Shown here: positions 43,748 through 52,522 of the stretch, in pieces
Numbering within the stretch: position 1 is the stretch's first letter
Layout of the letters: each line of letters begins with the position of its first letter
Assembly: GCA_017305715.1 (NCBI GenBank)
Contig: JAFKKG010000011.1
Location: 1 to 64,000 of the forward strand
Direction of reading: 5' to 3'
DNA from: Hyphomicrobiales bacterium
GTDB lineage: Bacteria > Pseudomonadota > Alphaproteobacteria > Rhizobiales > Xanthobacteraceae
DNA length: 64,000 nt
Translations under genes and position numbers: made by a program
The notes under the pieces: generated by a model
Databases searched by the model: none
Told to the model about the DNA's origin: nothing
The model's input: the letters and a program-made list of their open reading frames with translations, nothing else

Positions 43748-44500
43748 TTATGGGCGGGCGCATCGCATTGCCTCCGCCATGGTCAAAACCGGAATTTTCC
43801 GGCGGGCTGCCGCCTTGAGGGCATGATCGAGCAGGGCCGGCGAGCAGCCCCACGGACTGGGCTTTCCGGTCACGTCGTGGCCGTAGAAAATTAACCATCC
43901 ATTATTGGTTTCGGCCGCGTCGAACGCGCGCTCGATCCCGACACGGTCCATCTGGCGGTCGATCAGCGGCATGGCGCGGAGGAACTGCAAATCGACATCG
44001 CCGCTGTTGATGCCCGGCACGATGCTGCGGCAGGTCTGGAATTGATCCTTGAGCTGGTGCTTGCGGCCGAACGAACCGTAGCCGAAAGGATATGCGAACG
44101 TCTGGGTCTCGATCGAGGCGTCCAGTGCGCGGAAATACCGCCGATTGCGCATGATTTCATTGGCAAGCGATGCGACGCCGAGATCGCAGGCACGCTGGTG
44201 CGAGAACGTATGACAGCCGATCTCATGGCCGCGGCGATACAGCGAAAGCACGTCAGTGGCATCGCCGGCCGTCCAGTAGGGCGTCCCGACCCCGACCAGG
44301 CCTCCCGATACATAGAACGTGCCGCGCGCGCCATGCGCCTCGAGCAGTTCCGCGCCCGTTGTCACGGCGCTCTTTGGAAGGTCGTCGAAGGTAAAGCTGA
44401 CCATTGGCGTGGCATTGCGCATCCGGAACGGACCGGCGTGCAGGTGCATCGCCAGCCGATGGCTGACCTTCACCCTTGCCTCTGAGAACATCTCGTTCAT
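43748..44500 (-). CDS. NodB-type polysaccharide deacetylase
   Basis: A 250-residue carbohydrate esterase family 4 protein without signal peptide. Metal and base residues are Asp39/Asp40 in SFTFDDLPK and His97/His101 in GCHTFSH, followed by AYPFGYG. It should remove acetyl groups from amino sugars of the lipid-linked unit or polymer. Being cytoplasmic by sequence, it may act before export. Its start overlaps the methyltransferase stop by 4 bases (ATGA coupling). Upstream neighbour is the flippase, downstream is exoP after a 156-base gap. Confidence 0.9.
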   Translation of the reverse strand: MNEMFSEARVKVSHRLAMHLHAGPFRMRNATPMVSFTFDDLPKSAVTTGAELLEAHGARGTFYVSGGLVGVGTPYWTAGDATDVLSLYRRGHEIGCHTFSHQRACDLGVASLANEIMRNRRYFRALDASIETQTFAYPFGYGSFGRKHQLKDQFQTCRSIVPGINSGDVDLQFLRAMPLIDRQMDRVGIERAFDAAETNNGWLIFYGHDVTGKPSPWGCSPALLDHALKAAARRKIPVLTMAEAMRCARP

Positions 44501-45312
44501 TTCAGCGCCTTCCGCAGGATCACGTGATAGTCGCCGTGCCGCACGTCGGCCTTTCCCGGCAGGAAGAAATTCATCACCTTCGCCGCAGCGTCGACCAGCG
44601 CGGCGAGAACCGGCTTCTTGCGGCGCATCTCCGGATAGCGCGGGCTCTCATATTGCCTGCGATAGATCATCTGCAGCCCGTGCCTTTTGGCGAAGGCTTC
44701 CAGGTTGGAAAGCGTGACCAGCGGATGGAACAGGGTCGGGAACGGCGCGCAGCCGGGCAGCCCGGCGTGCTTTTCGCCGCGGACATAGCGGTAGAACCAG
44801 ACGTGGAACCAGTGCGGCGAGTATTTGGTGACGACGCCGGACAATGACCTCGGATTCGGCGCACCGATCAGGATCATCCCGTTGTCCTTCAGCGACTGGC
44901 AGAAGCCGAGCAACGCGGCTTCGACGTCGGGTACGTGCTCGATCACATTGTAGCAGATCACGAGGTCGAAACTGCCGGGCGCGAAGCGATGGGTCTGGAT
45001 GTCGCCGAGGATGGCCTCCTGCGCATAGTCGTTGTTGCGGATCTGGTCCTCGTCGATATCGACAACGGTGACATGGGCGCGCTCGAGCACCTTGAGCGGC
45101 AGGAAACTGGTCGAGCCGCCGCCCGCCTCGTAGATCCTGAGATCGCTTGTGGGCAATTTCGCCTCGAGAATGCTGTGCACGGTCAGCAGGCTTTGGCGGG
45201 CCTCGCCGGGCGGCAGCAGCAACAGCGACTGCGGGTACACCGCGGCCGCCGCCGGATCGGAGGGCCCGGCAAACGCCGACAGAAGGGGATCGAGGGCAAA
45301 TGTCTTGGTCAT
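44497..45312 (-). CDS. Class I SAM-dependent methyltransferase
   Basis: A 271-residue cytoplasmic methyltransferase. Motif I is EAGGGSTSF at residues 62-70, motif II VTVVDIDED, and VICYNVIEHVPDVEAALLGF is the post-motif. Within a polysaccharide locus it probably methylates a sugar hydroxyl of the repeat unit; Bradyrhizobium exopolysaccharides are known to contain O-methyl galactose, which makes that attractive but unproven here. Start at 45312 (GGATAAG about 7 bases upstream), 6 bases after the flippase gene; overlaps the deacetylase by 4 bases. Confidence 0.88.
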   Translation of the reverse strand: MTKTFALDPLLSAFAGPSDPAAAAVYPQSLLLLPPGEARQSLLTVHSILEAKLPTSDLRIYEAGGGSTSFLPLKVLERAHVTVVDIDEDQIRNNDYAQEAILGDIQTHRFAPGSFDLVICYNVIEHVPDVEAALLGFCQSLKDNGMILIGAPNPRSLSGVVTKYSPHWFHVWFYRYVRGEKHAGLPGCAPFPTLFHPLVTLSNLEAFAKRHGLQMIYRRQYESPRYPEMRRKKPVLAALVDAAAKVMNFFLPGKADVRHGDYHVILRKALK

Positions 45313-45318
45313 TTGTTC

Positions 45319-46758
45319 TTATCCGTTGATATCTGCGAGTTTGGTACGGAACATCGCGAAGGCGGCTTTCAGGCGGCTGCGCAGCCGCGCGATATCGAAC
45401 AGCCAGCACAGCGCGGCGTAGGTGACGAAGCCGGCGGCGGCCAGCGCGATGCAGGCGGTGAGATCGGCGACCTGCAGGTTTCTGTCGAGGGCCGCGACCG
45501 TCAACGCCATGACGAGGCCGGCGATCATGATCAACGCCAGCCGGCCAAGCGGCAGCGGAATCTTGAATGCAAACCGGCTGAGCACCAGCGCGCAGGCAAA
45601 TCCGATTCCGTCGGCGCCGAGCCGCGCCCAGGCCGCGCCTAGCGTGCCGTAATGGCTGATCAGGACATAGGACAGGATCAGATTGGCGACGATGATGGTG
45701 GCGGTATTGATCAGGTAGAAGGAATTGCGGCCCGACAGCAGGAAGCTGGCGTGCAGATATTGCTGGGTCAGGATCTGGAACACCACGGCCACCGCGATGA
45801 TCGGCATGGTCTGCGCGGCGGTTTCGCGGAAATCCGCGCCGAGGATGATATTGGCGACATGGGCGGAAATCATCGCAAAGCCGAGGCAGGCCGGCAGCGT
45901 GATGCTGAGCAACAACTCGACGCAATCGGAGAGATGCGATCGCACGGCGGCGTCACCCTCGCTGGCGCGAATCTGAACCGCCATCGGAAAGAACGCGGCG
46001 GCGGCGCTCATCGCCGGCAGCATCAGCGTCTGACGGACGAGGTCGAGGCCGGCAACATATTTGCCGGCGTCGGCGGCGCCGACCAGATTGGCGATCATGA
46101 AGCGATCGGTCACGGTGGAGATGCCGAGCAGGAAGATCGACAGCGTGAGCGGCAGGCCGGTTTTTGCCACCGCCAGCAGGCCGGCGCGGTCGAAACGGAG
46201 TACCGTCCCCCGCCAAGCCTTGCGCGACTGGACCAGCGCCGCCAGCAAATAGGCCGCCGCGGACGATAGCAGCAGCCAAAATCCGGTGGGACTGACAAAG
46301 GCGACGAGACCACCGAGGCAGAGCACGCCGACGGCGCGCACCAGCGTCGCCTTCATGACCGCAACGGCCATCAGCCGGGCACGGATCAGGTCCTGGGTCA
46401 ATTCGAACAGGCCGATCGCGATCGCCAGCACCACAGCGGCCAACGCGGTGGTGTTGTCGAGCCCGACCAGGCGCGCCGCACCGTAGGCGATTGGCGCGCT
46501 GAGGCAGCAGATGAAATAGCCCGACAGGACGAGCCCGCGAACATCAGCCCCGTCGCTCCGGGCGTGCTCGCTGAGGATCAGGTTGCGAAACCAGCTGACC
46601 AGACAGACGCAGAACACGGACGCAAAGCCGACACCGAGCAGGTACACGCCATAATCATGCGGCGAAAACAGCCGCGTGAAGATGAACACGCTCAATAACC
46701 CCAGCAACGCCGAGAGGGCGTTGGCGGCGAGATTGATACTGGCTTGACCGATCAGCAT
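45319..46758 (-). CDS. wzx: Polysaccharide flippase (Wzx / MATE-like)
   Basis: A 479-residue inner-membrane protein with 12-14 predicted spans of the polysaccharide-transporter superfamily. N-terminus ASINLAANALSALLGLLSVF and FTRLFSPHDYGVYLLGVGFA, then GISTVTDRFMIANLVGAADA are typical. It should flip the undecaprenyl-linked unit outward. ATG 46758 is preferred (AAGGGA 11 bases upstream); the frame extends 17 residues into the divergent region. First gene of the leftward wzx-methyltransferase-deacetylase unit. A TTAACC inverted pair lies 80-105 bases upstream. Confidence 0.9.
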   Translation of the reverse strand: MLIGQASINLAANALSALLGLLSVFIFTRLFSPHDYGVYLLGVGFASVFCVCLVSWFRNLILSEHARSDGADVRGLVLSGYFICCLSAPIAYGAARLVGLDNTTALAAVVLAIAIGLFELTQDLIRARLMAVAVMKATLVRAVGVLCLGGLVAFVSPTGFWLLLSSAAAYLLAALVQSRKAWRGTVLRFDRAGLLAVAKTGLPLTLSIFLLGISTVTDRFMIANLVGAADAGKYVAGLDLVRQTLMLPAMSAAAAFFPMAVQIRASEGDAAVRSHLSDCVELLLSITLPACLGFAMISAHVANIILGADFRETAAQTMPIIAVAVVFQILTQQYLHASFLLSGRNSFYLINTATIIVANLILSYVLISHYGTLGAAWARLGADGIGFACALVLSRFAFKIPLPLGRLALIMIAGLVMALTVAALDRNLQVADLTACIALAAAGFVTYAALCWLFDIARLRSRLKAAFAMFRTKLADING

Positions 46759-47157
46759 TGGACACGGAATCCCTTTTGGCGGACCATGAGCAAGATCGGT
46801 GCCGGGCAAGCGCGGAAACCGCCGCGGTGAGGTGGGGTGGTTAATTCCGCGAGCGCCTTAACCATCGCGATCCCTTTGATCGCGCGCGGTAACCACGATG
46901 CAAGCGCCAGACGTGCGCGTGGCGGCGCTTTCGCCGAACTTGCCCGGATATTGCTAGGCCGGATCCCGCATCGCCGATGCTCTTCGGCGTGGGTGTTGGC
47001 GTATGGCGAATGACAGGCATTTCGGCTTCGATCTCCCGGCGTCCGGGCGAGGTGCCGGTGCGTTAGCCCGTTTCGGCACACATCGATTGTTCGGGTTGTC
47101 CGGTTTTGGGACGGGGATGGCGCAACATCATTACCGCCACGGTTCGAGGCGTTTGCC
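46759..47157. other. Divergent promoter region in the polysaccharide locus
   Basis: About 400 bases between the flippase gene (leftward) and the acyltransferase gene (rightward). Near the flippase it holds an inverted TTAACC pair (46839-46863). The rest is GC-rich and I see no terminator, small gene with a ribosome site, or named operator. The acyltransferase starts with GTG at 47158 without a strong ribosome site. Confidence 0.5.
46839..46865. promoter_or_regulatory. Inverted TTAACC pair upstream of wzx
   Basis: GGTTAA at 46839-46844 and TTAACCAT at 46858-46865 form an inverted pair with 13 bases between the arms; TTAA at 46841 and 46858 are separated by 13 bases rather than the 7 of the full CtrA consensus. 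Located 81-107 bases upstream of the flippase start, the same distance range as the exoP and GT2 examples. Confidence 0.35.
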
Positions 47158-49047
47158 GTGAAGTACCGTGCGGATATTGACGGTCTGCGGGCGCTCGCTG
47201 TCGTTCCAGTGGTGCTCTATCACGTCGGCGTTCCCGGCTTCGGCGGCGGCTTCGTCGGCGTGGACATCTTCTTTGTCATTTCCGGCTATCTGATCTGCGG
47301 CATGATCGATGCGGACATCCGCGACGGATCGTTCTCGCTCGGAAATTTCTACCAGCGCCGGATCCTGCGCATCCTGCCGGCGCTGTTCGTGATGCTGCTG
47401 GTCACGAGCGTGCTGGCCTATGTCTATTGCCTGCCGGTCGAACTGGTCGATTTTTCAAAAAGCCTCGCCAGCGCCGTCGGTTCGGTCGCCAACGTCTACT
47501 TCGCGCAGACCGCGGGCTATTTCGATGGCCCTGCGGAAACCATGCCCCTGCTGCACACCTGGTCGCTCGGTGTGGAGGAGCAGTTCTATTTCATCGCACC
47601 GCTGTTGATGCTTCTGGTCTATCGGCTTGTGCCCCGGCGCGCGAAGCTCCTGTTCGCGGTCGTCGCCGTCCTTTCTCTCGCGGCGGCGATCGCCATGACC
47701 ACCCGGAACCTGACCTTTGCATTCTATCTCGCGCCGTTTCGCGCCTGGGAACTGGCGCTGGGCGCGATGCTGGCGGTCGGATTCGTTCCGGTGCCGGAAA
47801 GCTCGTTCTGGAAGAATTGCTGCGGCATCGCCGGTCTGCTGCTGCTGTTTGGCGTCATCCTGCTCGGCTCGGCCACCGTGCCGCTGCTGGTGATGACGTC
47901 GCTCGCCAGCGTCGGCGCCGCGCTGGTGATCGCCTCCAGCGAAAGCGGGCCCTCGATGGCCGGGCGGCTGCTGTCGCTGCCGTCGCTGGTCGCGATCGGG
48001 CTGATCTCCTATTCGTGGTATCTGTGGCACTGGCCGCTGATCGTATTTCAGCGCACCGACATGCTGTTCGGCCTGGAGCAGACGGGGTCCGTCAAGCTGA
48101 CGCTGATCACGCTGTCGGTGGGCATCGCCTACCTGTCCTGGAAACTGATCGAGCTGCCATTCCGCTCGCTCGCGCGCAGAACGTCCAGGGCCGTCATCTT
48201 CGGGGCGGCGTCGGCCTCGATGGCCTCGGTGTTTGTGCTGTGCGGGCTGGTATTTGTCCTGAAAGGGGCGCCATCGCGCTTCCCGGGCCGGGTGGTGCAG
48301 ATCGGCGCGTATCTAAATTATGATTCGTCGGCGGAGTTTCGCACCGGACGCTGCTTCCTGTTGACGCATCGTCAGCAATTCGACGCCGAGACGTGCCTGA
48401 AGGTCGATCCGGCGCGGCCGAACTATCTGCTGGTCGGCGACAGTCATGCGGCGCATCTGTGGTTCGGGCTAGCCGCCGCCCTCCCGGACGTGAACGTCAT
48501 GCAGGCGACCGCGAGCCTTTGCCGGCCGGCCGTTTTGCCGGGGTCGCGGCACGATACCAGCACGTGCCGGCGGCTGATGGAGCGCGTGTTCAACGACTTC
48601 CTCGTCAACAACAAGGTCGACAAGGTCCTGCTCGCCGCATCATGGAAGGACGAGGATCTGCCGATCCTGTCCACCACGCTGGCTATCCTGAAATCGAGGG
48701 GCGTCGACGTCACCGTGCTTGGACCGATCGTCGAGTACGACACGGCCCTGCCGCGGCTTCTGGTCGACGAAATCCTGCTTGATAATCCTTCGCACGCCAG
48801 GGCCCGTCGCAGGCCGGGCATCCGCGAACGCGATCTGGCCATGAGCCGGCTGGTGACCGCGCAGGGGGCGACGTACCTCTCGGTCTATGATGCGATGTGC
48901 CGCGACGACCGTTGCGATGAATTTGCCGAAGCTGACGTTCCGATGCAGTTCGACGCGGGCCATCTCACCGCCAAGGGGGCGGCCGAACTGGGCCGGCGGC
49001 TTGCGGTCGCGTTTGGCAAGAAGCTGGCGAGGGCGAATGATATTTAG
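47158..49047 (+). CDS. Acyltransferase-3/SGNH (OafA-like) polysaccharide acetyltransferase
   Basis: A 629-residue two-domain membrane protein. The N-terminal acyltransferase-3 domain (about residues 1-350, about ten spans) begins RADIDGLRALAVVPVVLYHV and contains FVGVDIFFVISGYLI and HTWSLGVEEQFYF. The C-terminal SGNH esterase-like domain has GDSHAAHLW near residue 427 and DAGHLT near 598. It O-acetylates surface polysaccharide in the periplasm. GTG start. It overlaps the next gene by 11 bases and is the first of a rightward unit with a glycanase, a GT2 and a polymerase/ligase. Confidence 0.92.
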   Translation: MKYRADIDGLRALAVVPVVLYHVGVPGFGGGFVGVDIFFVISGYLICGMIDADIRDGSFSLGNFYQRRILRILPALFVMLLVTSVLAYVYCLPVELVDFSKSLASAVGSVANVYFAQTAGYFDGPAETMPLLHTWSLGVEEQFYFIAPLLMLLVYRLVPRRAKLLFAVVAVLSLAAAIAMTTRNLTFAFYLAPFRAWELALGAMLAVGFVPVPESSFWKNCCGIAGLLLLFGVILLGSATVPLLVMTSLASVGAALVIASSESGPSMAGRLLSLPSLVAIGLISYSWYLWHWPLIVFQRTDMLFGLEQTGSVKLTLITLSVGIAYLSWKLIELPFRSLARRTSRAVIFGAASASMASVFVLCGLVFVLKGAPSRFPGRVVQIGAYLNYDSSAEFRTGRCFLLTHRQQFDAETCLKVDPARPNYLLVGDSHAAHLWFGLAAALPDVNVMQATASLCRPAVLPGSRHDTSTCRRLMERVFNDFLVNNKVDKVLLAASWKDEDLPILSTTLAILKSRGVDVTVLGPIVEYDTALPRLLVDEILLDNPSHARARRRPGIRERDLAMSRLVTAQGATYLSVYDAMCRDDRCDEFAEADVPMQFDAGHLTAKGAAELGRRLAVAFGKKLARANDI

Positions 49048-50020
49048 TCGAACCATGCGCCGCCGTCAGAGCAAGCTGAAGCGGCTGGTGTGCTTCCTGG
49101 CGGCGTTTGGGCTGAGCGTGTTGCTGCTGGCGCGTGCCGACACCAACGCGGCCCAGCGCGTCAATTCGAGTCCAGCGAAGTTTGCCGGCGCGTTCGTCAA
49201 TTGGGGCGCTGACGGGCGCGAGCGCATGCTGCAGACCTGGGAAAAATGGCTGAAGCAGCCGCCATCGTCGGTGTTGGGCGTCGATTTCTATGGCCAGACG
49301 ACATGGGATGATTTCCACAAGCTCGACTGGGTGCCGGGGCTCTGGAAAAAGCTCAATCCGTCACGGAACGTCGTCTGGTCGGTCCCGCTTACGGTCGCAG
49401 GAACGCCGCTGGCGGACGTCGCCAACGGCCTGCATGACGGCGAGTTCGAAGCGGCCGCGCGCGCGATCGCGGCGGCGCAACCCAAAGCGATCATTCGTCT
49501 GGGCTGGGAAATGAATATTTCGATGGCGTGGTTTGCCAAGGGCCATGAAGCCGACTACATCGCGGCGTTCCGGCGCGTGGTCGGCATCTTTCGGCGTCAT
49601 TCCAGCGAGTTCAAATATGACTGGTGTCCGGGATGGGGGGCGCAGGAGATGCCTGCGGATATCGCCTATCCCGGCGATGACGTGGTCGATTACATCGGTC
49701 TCGACGTTTATGATTACAAATATGAGGGCTCCCCGGAGGAGCGCTGGAATGCCTTCTATCTGAAGGCGCCGTTTGGACTGGAATGGCATCGCGACTTTGC
49801 CGCCAAACATGGCAAGCGGATGAGTTACCCCGAATGGGGCGTCGGCCAGTTCGGCGACAATCCGTATTTCATCCAGCAGATGCACGACTGGTTCGTGAAG
49901 AACCGGGACAACATCGCCTACGCGGCCTATTTCGACGTCGACGGATTATGGCCGACGCAGATCGACAACGGCCGGTTTCCCAAATCCCAGGAACTGTTCA
50001 GGAAGCTGTTCAGCCGGTGA
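49037..50020 (+). CDS. GH26-like glycoside hydrolase
   Basis: A 327-residue protein with an N-terminal signal or anchor (core LVCFLAAFGLSVLLLARA) and a TIM-barrel of the beta-mannanase/GH26 type. Likely acid/base is Glu158 in RLGWEMN; likely nucleophile is Glu266 in YPEWGVGQF. It may cut the polymer in the periplasm, setting chain length or releasing material. ATG 49037 with GAGGG just upstream is preferred over 49055; the longer upstream frame is inside the acyltransferase. Overlap of 11 bases suggests coupled translation. GH26-like families also include lichenases, so the target sugar is unknown. Confidence 0.82.
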   Translation: MIFSRTMRRRQSKLKRLVCFLAAFGLSVLLLARADTNAAQRVNSSPAKFAGAFVNWGADGRERMLQTWEKWLKQPPSSVLGVDFYGQTTWDDFHKLDWVPGLWKKLNPSRNVVWSVPLTVAGTPLADVANGLHDGEFEAAARAIAAAQPKAIIRLGWEMNISMAWFAKGHEADYIAAFRRVVGIFRRHSSEFKYDWCPGWGAQEMPADIAYPGDDVVDYIGLDVYDYKYEGSPEERWNAFYLKAPFGLEWHRDFAAKHGKRMSYPEWGVGQFGDNPYFIQQMHDWFVKNRDNIAYAAYFDVDGLWPTQIDNGRFPKSQELFRKLFSR

Positions 50021-50049
50021 GTTCGGGCCTGAAGGTGATTCAATCAGGA

Positions 50050-50068
50050 TTAACCCCGTCCATTAACC
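50050..50068. promoter_or_regulatory. Two TTAACC half-sites upstream of the GT2 gene
   Basis: TTAACC occurs at 50050-50055 and again at 50063-50068 in direct orientation, 106-124 bases upstream of the glycosyltransferase start at 50174. TTAA to TTAA is N9, not the N7 of the CtrA consensus, so binding would be by half-sites. Part of a recurring set in this locus. Confidence 0.3.
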
Positions 50069-50173
50069 GTCGGGAGCAATTCGGCGCCGCCAGGCATGCT
50101 GCCGGACCGGATATTGCAGCAATGCTCTTGTATCGTCGGGCCATGCGCCAGAATTTGACCGGATTGCCGCAAG

Positions 50174-51178
50174 ATGGAAACCGCTGACAACACGCCGAAG
50201 GCCTCCCGCGCATTGGCGGCGATCTCGCCGGCGCTCGATCCGTCCCGGATCGGGATCGTGGTCTGCATTCCCTGCTTCCGCCGGCCGCAGCATCTGCGGC
50301 AGACGCTGCAATCGCTCGCCGGCCAGCGCACCGGGCGCCGCTTTGCCGTGGTCGTGGTCGAGAACGATGCCGAGCGCAGCGAGAGCGTCCCGGTTGCCGC
50401 CGAGTTCCTGGCATCGGGAAAATTGCAGGGGCTGTGCGTGGTCGAACCGCAGCAGGGCAATTGCCACGCGATCAATGCCGCGTTCGAGACGGCATTGGAT
50501 ACGTTTCCGGCCGCGGCCAGTTTCCTGATGATCGACGATGATGAAATCGCCTCGCCCGACTGGCTGGAGCGGATGATCTGCGCGGCCGAGGCCACCGGCG
50601 CCGATATTGTCGGCGGGCCGGTGAAGCCTCACTTCGACGACGCGCGCAAGCGTGGGCTGCGCCGTCATCCGGCATTCGCGCCGGCCTACGCGGAGTCGGG
50701 CCCGGTGCGGGTTATCTATGGCTGCGGCAATTGCCTGATCCGGCGTCCGGTATTCGCGCGCGCGGGCACCCCGGCGTTCGACCTGCGTTTCAATTTCCTG
50801 GGGGGAGGCGATACCGATTTCTTCTACCGGTGTCTGCGCCTCGGCATGCGGTTTCACTGGGTAGCGGAGGCCACGATCAGCGAAACGGTGCCGCCGAGCC
50901 GGACCAAGCTGAGCTGGCTCATCATCCGGGGCCTGCGGATCGGCGCCATCAATTATCACGTCCAGCGCAAGGCGACGCCGACGGCCTGGCTGCGCGCCAG
51001 GCTGACGCTCAAATTGCTGGCGGCATTGCCGCTTTCGCTGGTCCACGCCACCCATGCCGCATTGACCGAACGCGAACGGACCATCGCGATGCACCCGATG
51101 ACGGTTGCGATCGGCAGCCTGCTGGCCGCGATCGGCATCGAACCGCAACCCTACAAAGCCTCGAAGATATCAGCGTGA
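50174..51178 (+). CDS. Family 2 glycosyltransferase
   Basis: A 334-residue GT-A fold enzyme. Nucleotide-sugar motifs are VVCIPCFRRPQHLRQTLQSL near the N-terminus and LMIDDDEIASPDWLERM (DxD type) mid-domain; FNFLGGGDTDFFYRC is the acceptor-side acidic motif. A hydrophobic C-terminal patch (TLKLLAALPLSLVHATHA) suggests membrane attachment. It should add a sugar to the lipid-linked intermediate. The ribosome site is weak. Its TGA overlaps the GTG of the following polymerase-like gene by 4 bases. Confidence 0.92.
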   Translation: METADNTPKASRALAAISPALDPSRIGIVVCIPCFRRPQHLRQTLQSLAGQRTGRRFAVVVVENDAERSESVPVAAEFLASGKLQGLCVVEPQQGNCHAINAAFETALDTFPAAASFLMIDDDEIASPDWLERMICAAEATGADIVGGPVKPHFDDARKRGLRRHPAFAPAYAESGPVRVIYGCGNCLIRRPVFARAGTPAFDLRFNFLGGGDTDFFYRCLRLGMRFHWVAEATISETVPPSRTKLSWLIIRGLRIGAINYHVQRKATPTAWLRARLTLKLLAALPLSLVHATHAALTERERTIAMHPMTVAIGSLLAAIGIEPQPYKASKISA

Positions 51179-52488
51179 GCCAGTACGCCATCACCTCGGA
51201 AGTCCACGCCGTCGTCGGCGAGATCCGGCGTCAGCAGGTGATCGATATCGTCCACGCCGTCACTTTCATCGGCGTCATCCTGCTGGCCTGGCTGTCACTG
51301 CACCCGTTCGAAGATTTGAGCAACATGCAGATCGGCGACGTCAGCACGGGCAACGAACTGCCGACCTATGCGATCTTTGGCGGCCTTGCGGTGCTGACCA
51401 CGGCCTTGACCATGCGCGACAACATGCGCGGGCTCGCGACATTGCTGACGCCGTCATTCGTGCTGTTCATCGGCTGGCTATGTGTCACCGTCCTGTTGTC
51501 GTTCGATCCGAGCACCTCGATCCGCCGCTTCAGCCTGACGGCCTGCGTGATCGCGGTCACCGCGGGGATGCCGCTGCTGGCGCGGTCGCAGCACGAGCTG
51601 CTGCGCTGGCTGAGCATTGCCGCCCTGGTACTACTGGCGGCGTGCTATCTCGGACTGCTGCTGGCGCCGCATCTGACCATCCATCTGGCGACCGACCCGC
51701 AGGAGCCCGGCCTTGCCGGAAACTGGCGCGGGTCGTTTGCCCACAAGAACGTCGCGGCGGCGATCATGGTGACGCTGCTGTTCTTCGGCATCGCTTTCAT
51801 TCGCTCGGGTAAGTGGATATCCGGCGTGGCGGTGATCGCCCTGTCGTCGCTGTTTCTGTTCTTTGCCGCGGGCAAGAGTTCGCTGGCGCTTTGCATTGCC
51901 GTGCTGGTGCTGACGTCCCTGACGTCGCTGATCCGCTCGTTTCCCGGCCGTGCCTTGCTGCTGCTGACGCCGCTATTGCTGTTGAACCTGTTCAGCGTCG
52001 GTACGGTCATAAGCGACAGCCTGGCGGCGATCGGAAAATTGTTGCCGCTGGATTCGAGCTTCACCGGCCGCACGGATATCTGGGCCTTTGCCCTGCAGTC
52101 GTTGCAGCCGAAATTGGCGACCGGCTATGGCTTCGCTGCGTTCTGGGGCAGCAGCGCGATCCAGGGGCTCCCCGAGGGCAAGGAATGGGCGGCTTTCGCT
52201 TCGCACAGCCACAATGGTTATCTCGATACGGCGCTCGGCACGGGCCTGCCCGGCCTCGCGCTGCTGATTGTTGTGCTCGTGATAAAGCCGCTGCGCGATT
52301 TCCAGAACGCGGACGAAGGCGGCAACAACGGGCCGCTGACGATGGCATTCCTGCGCGTCTGGCTGTTCGGCATTTATCTATCCTCGATGGAGACCTTCTT
52401 CCTCGACCGTGCCGATACCATCTGGATCACGTTCCTACTCGCGGTGTTCGGCCTGCACTATCTGGCGCGGTTTCGCGCAACAGCATGA
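51175..52488 (+). CDS. O-antigen ligase / Wzy-type polymerase
   Basis: A 437-residue inner-membrane protein with about ten to twelve spans and the Wzy_C-type periplasmic loop, seen as GNWRGSFAHKNVAAAIMVTL and FTGRTDIWAFALQSL followed by FASHSHNGYLDTALGTGLPG. This protein family includes O-antigen ligases and Wzy polymerases; with Wzx and Wzz nearby, polymerase is the better guess. The start is GTG 51175, overlapping the GT2 stop (GTGA). The frame remains open upstream through the GT2 gene in another phase, which is not real. Last gene of the rightward unit. Confidence 0.88.
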   Translation: MSQYAITSEVHAVVGEIRRQQVIDIVHAVTFIGVILLAWLSLHPFEDLSNMQIGDVSTGNELPTYAIFGGLAVLTTALTMRDNMRGLATLLTPSFVLFIGWLCVTVLLSFDPSTSIRRFSLTACVIAVTAGMPLLARSQHELLRWLSIAALVLLAACYLGLLLAPHLTIHLATDPQEPGLAGNWRGSFAHKNVAAAIMVTLLFFGIAFIRSGKWISGVAVIALSSLFLFFAAGKSSLALCIAVLVLTSLTSLIRSFPGRALLLLTPLLLLNLFSVGTVISDSLAAIGKLLPLDSSFTGRTDIWAFALQSLQPKLATGYGFAAFWGSSAIQGLPEGKEWAAFASHSHNGYLDTALGTGLPGLALLIVVLVIKPLRDFQNADEGGNNGPLTMAFLRVWLFGIYLSSMETFFLDRADTIWITFLLAVFGLHYLARFRATA

Positions 52489-52522
52489 TCCGAGGAGTGG
52501 AATGACGATTCGTCATCCCGCT

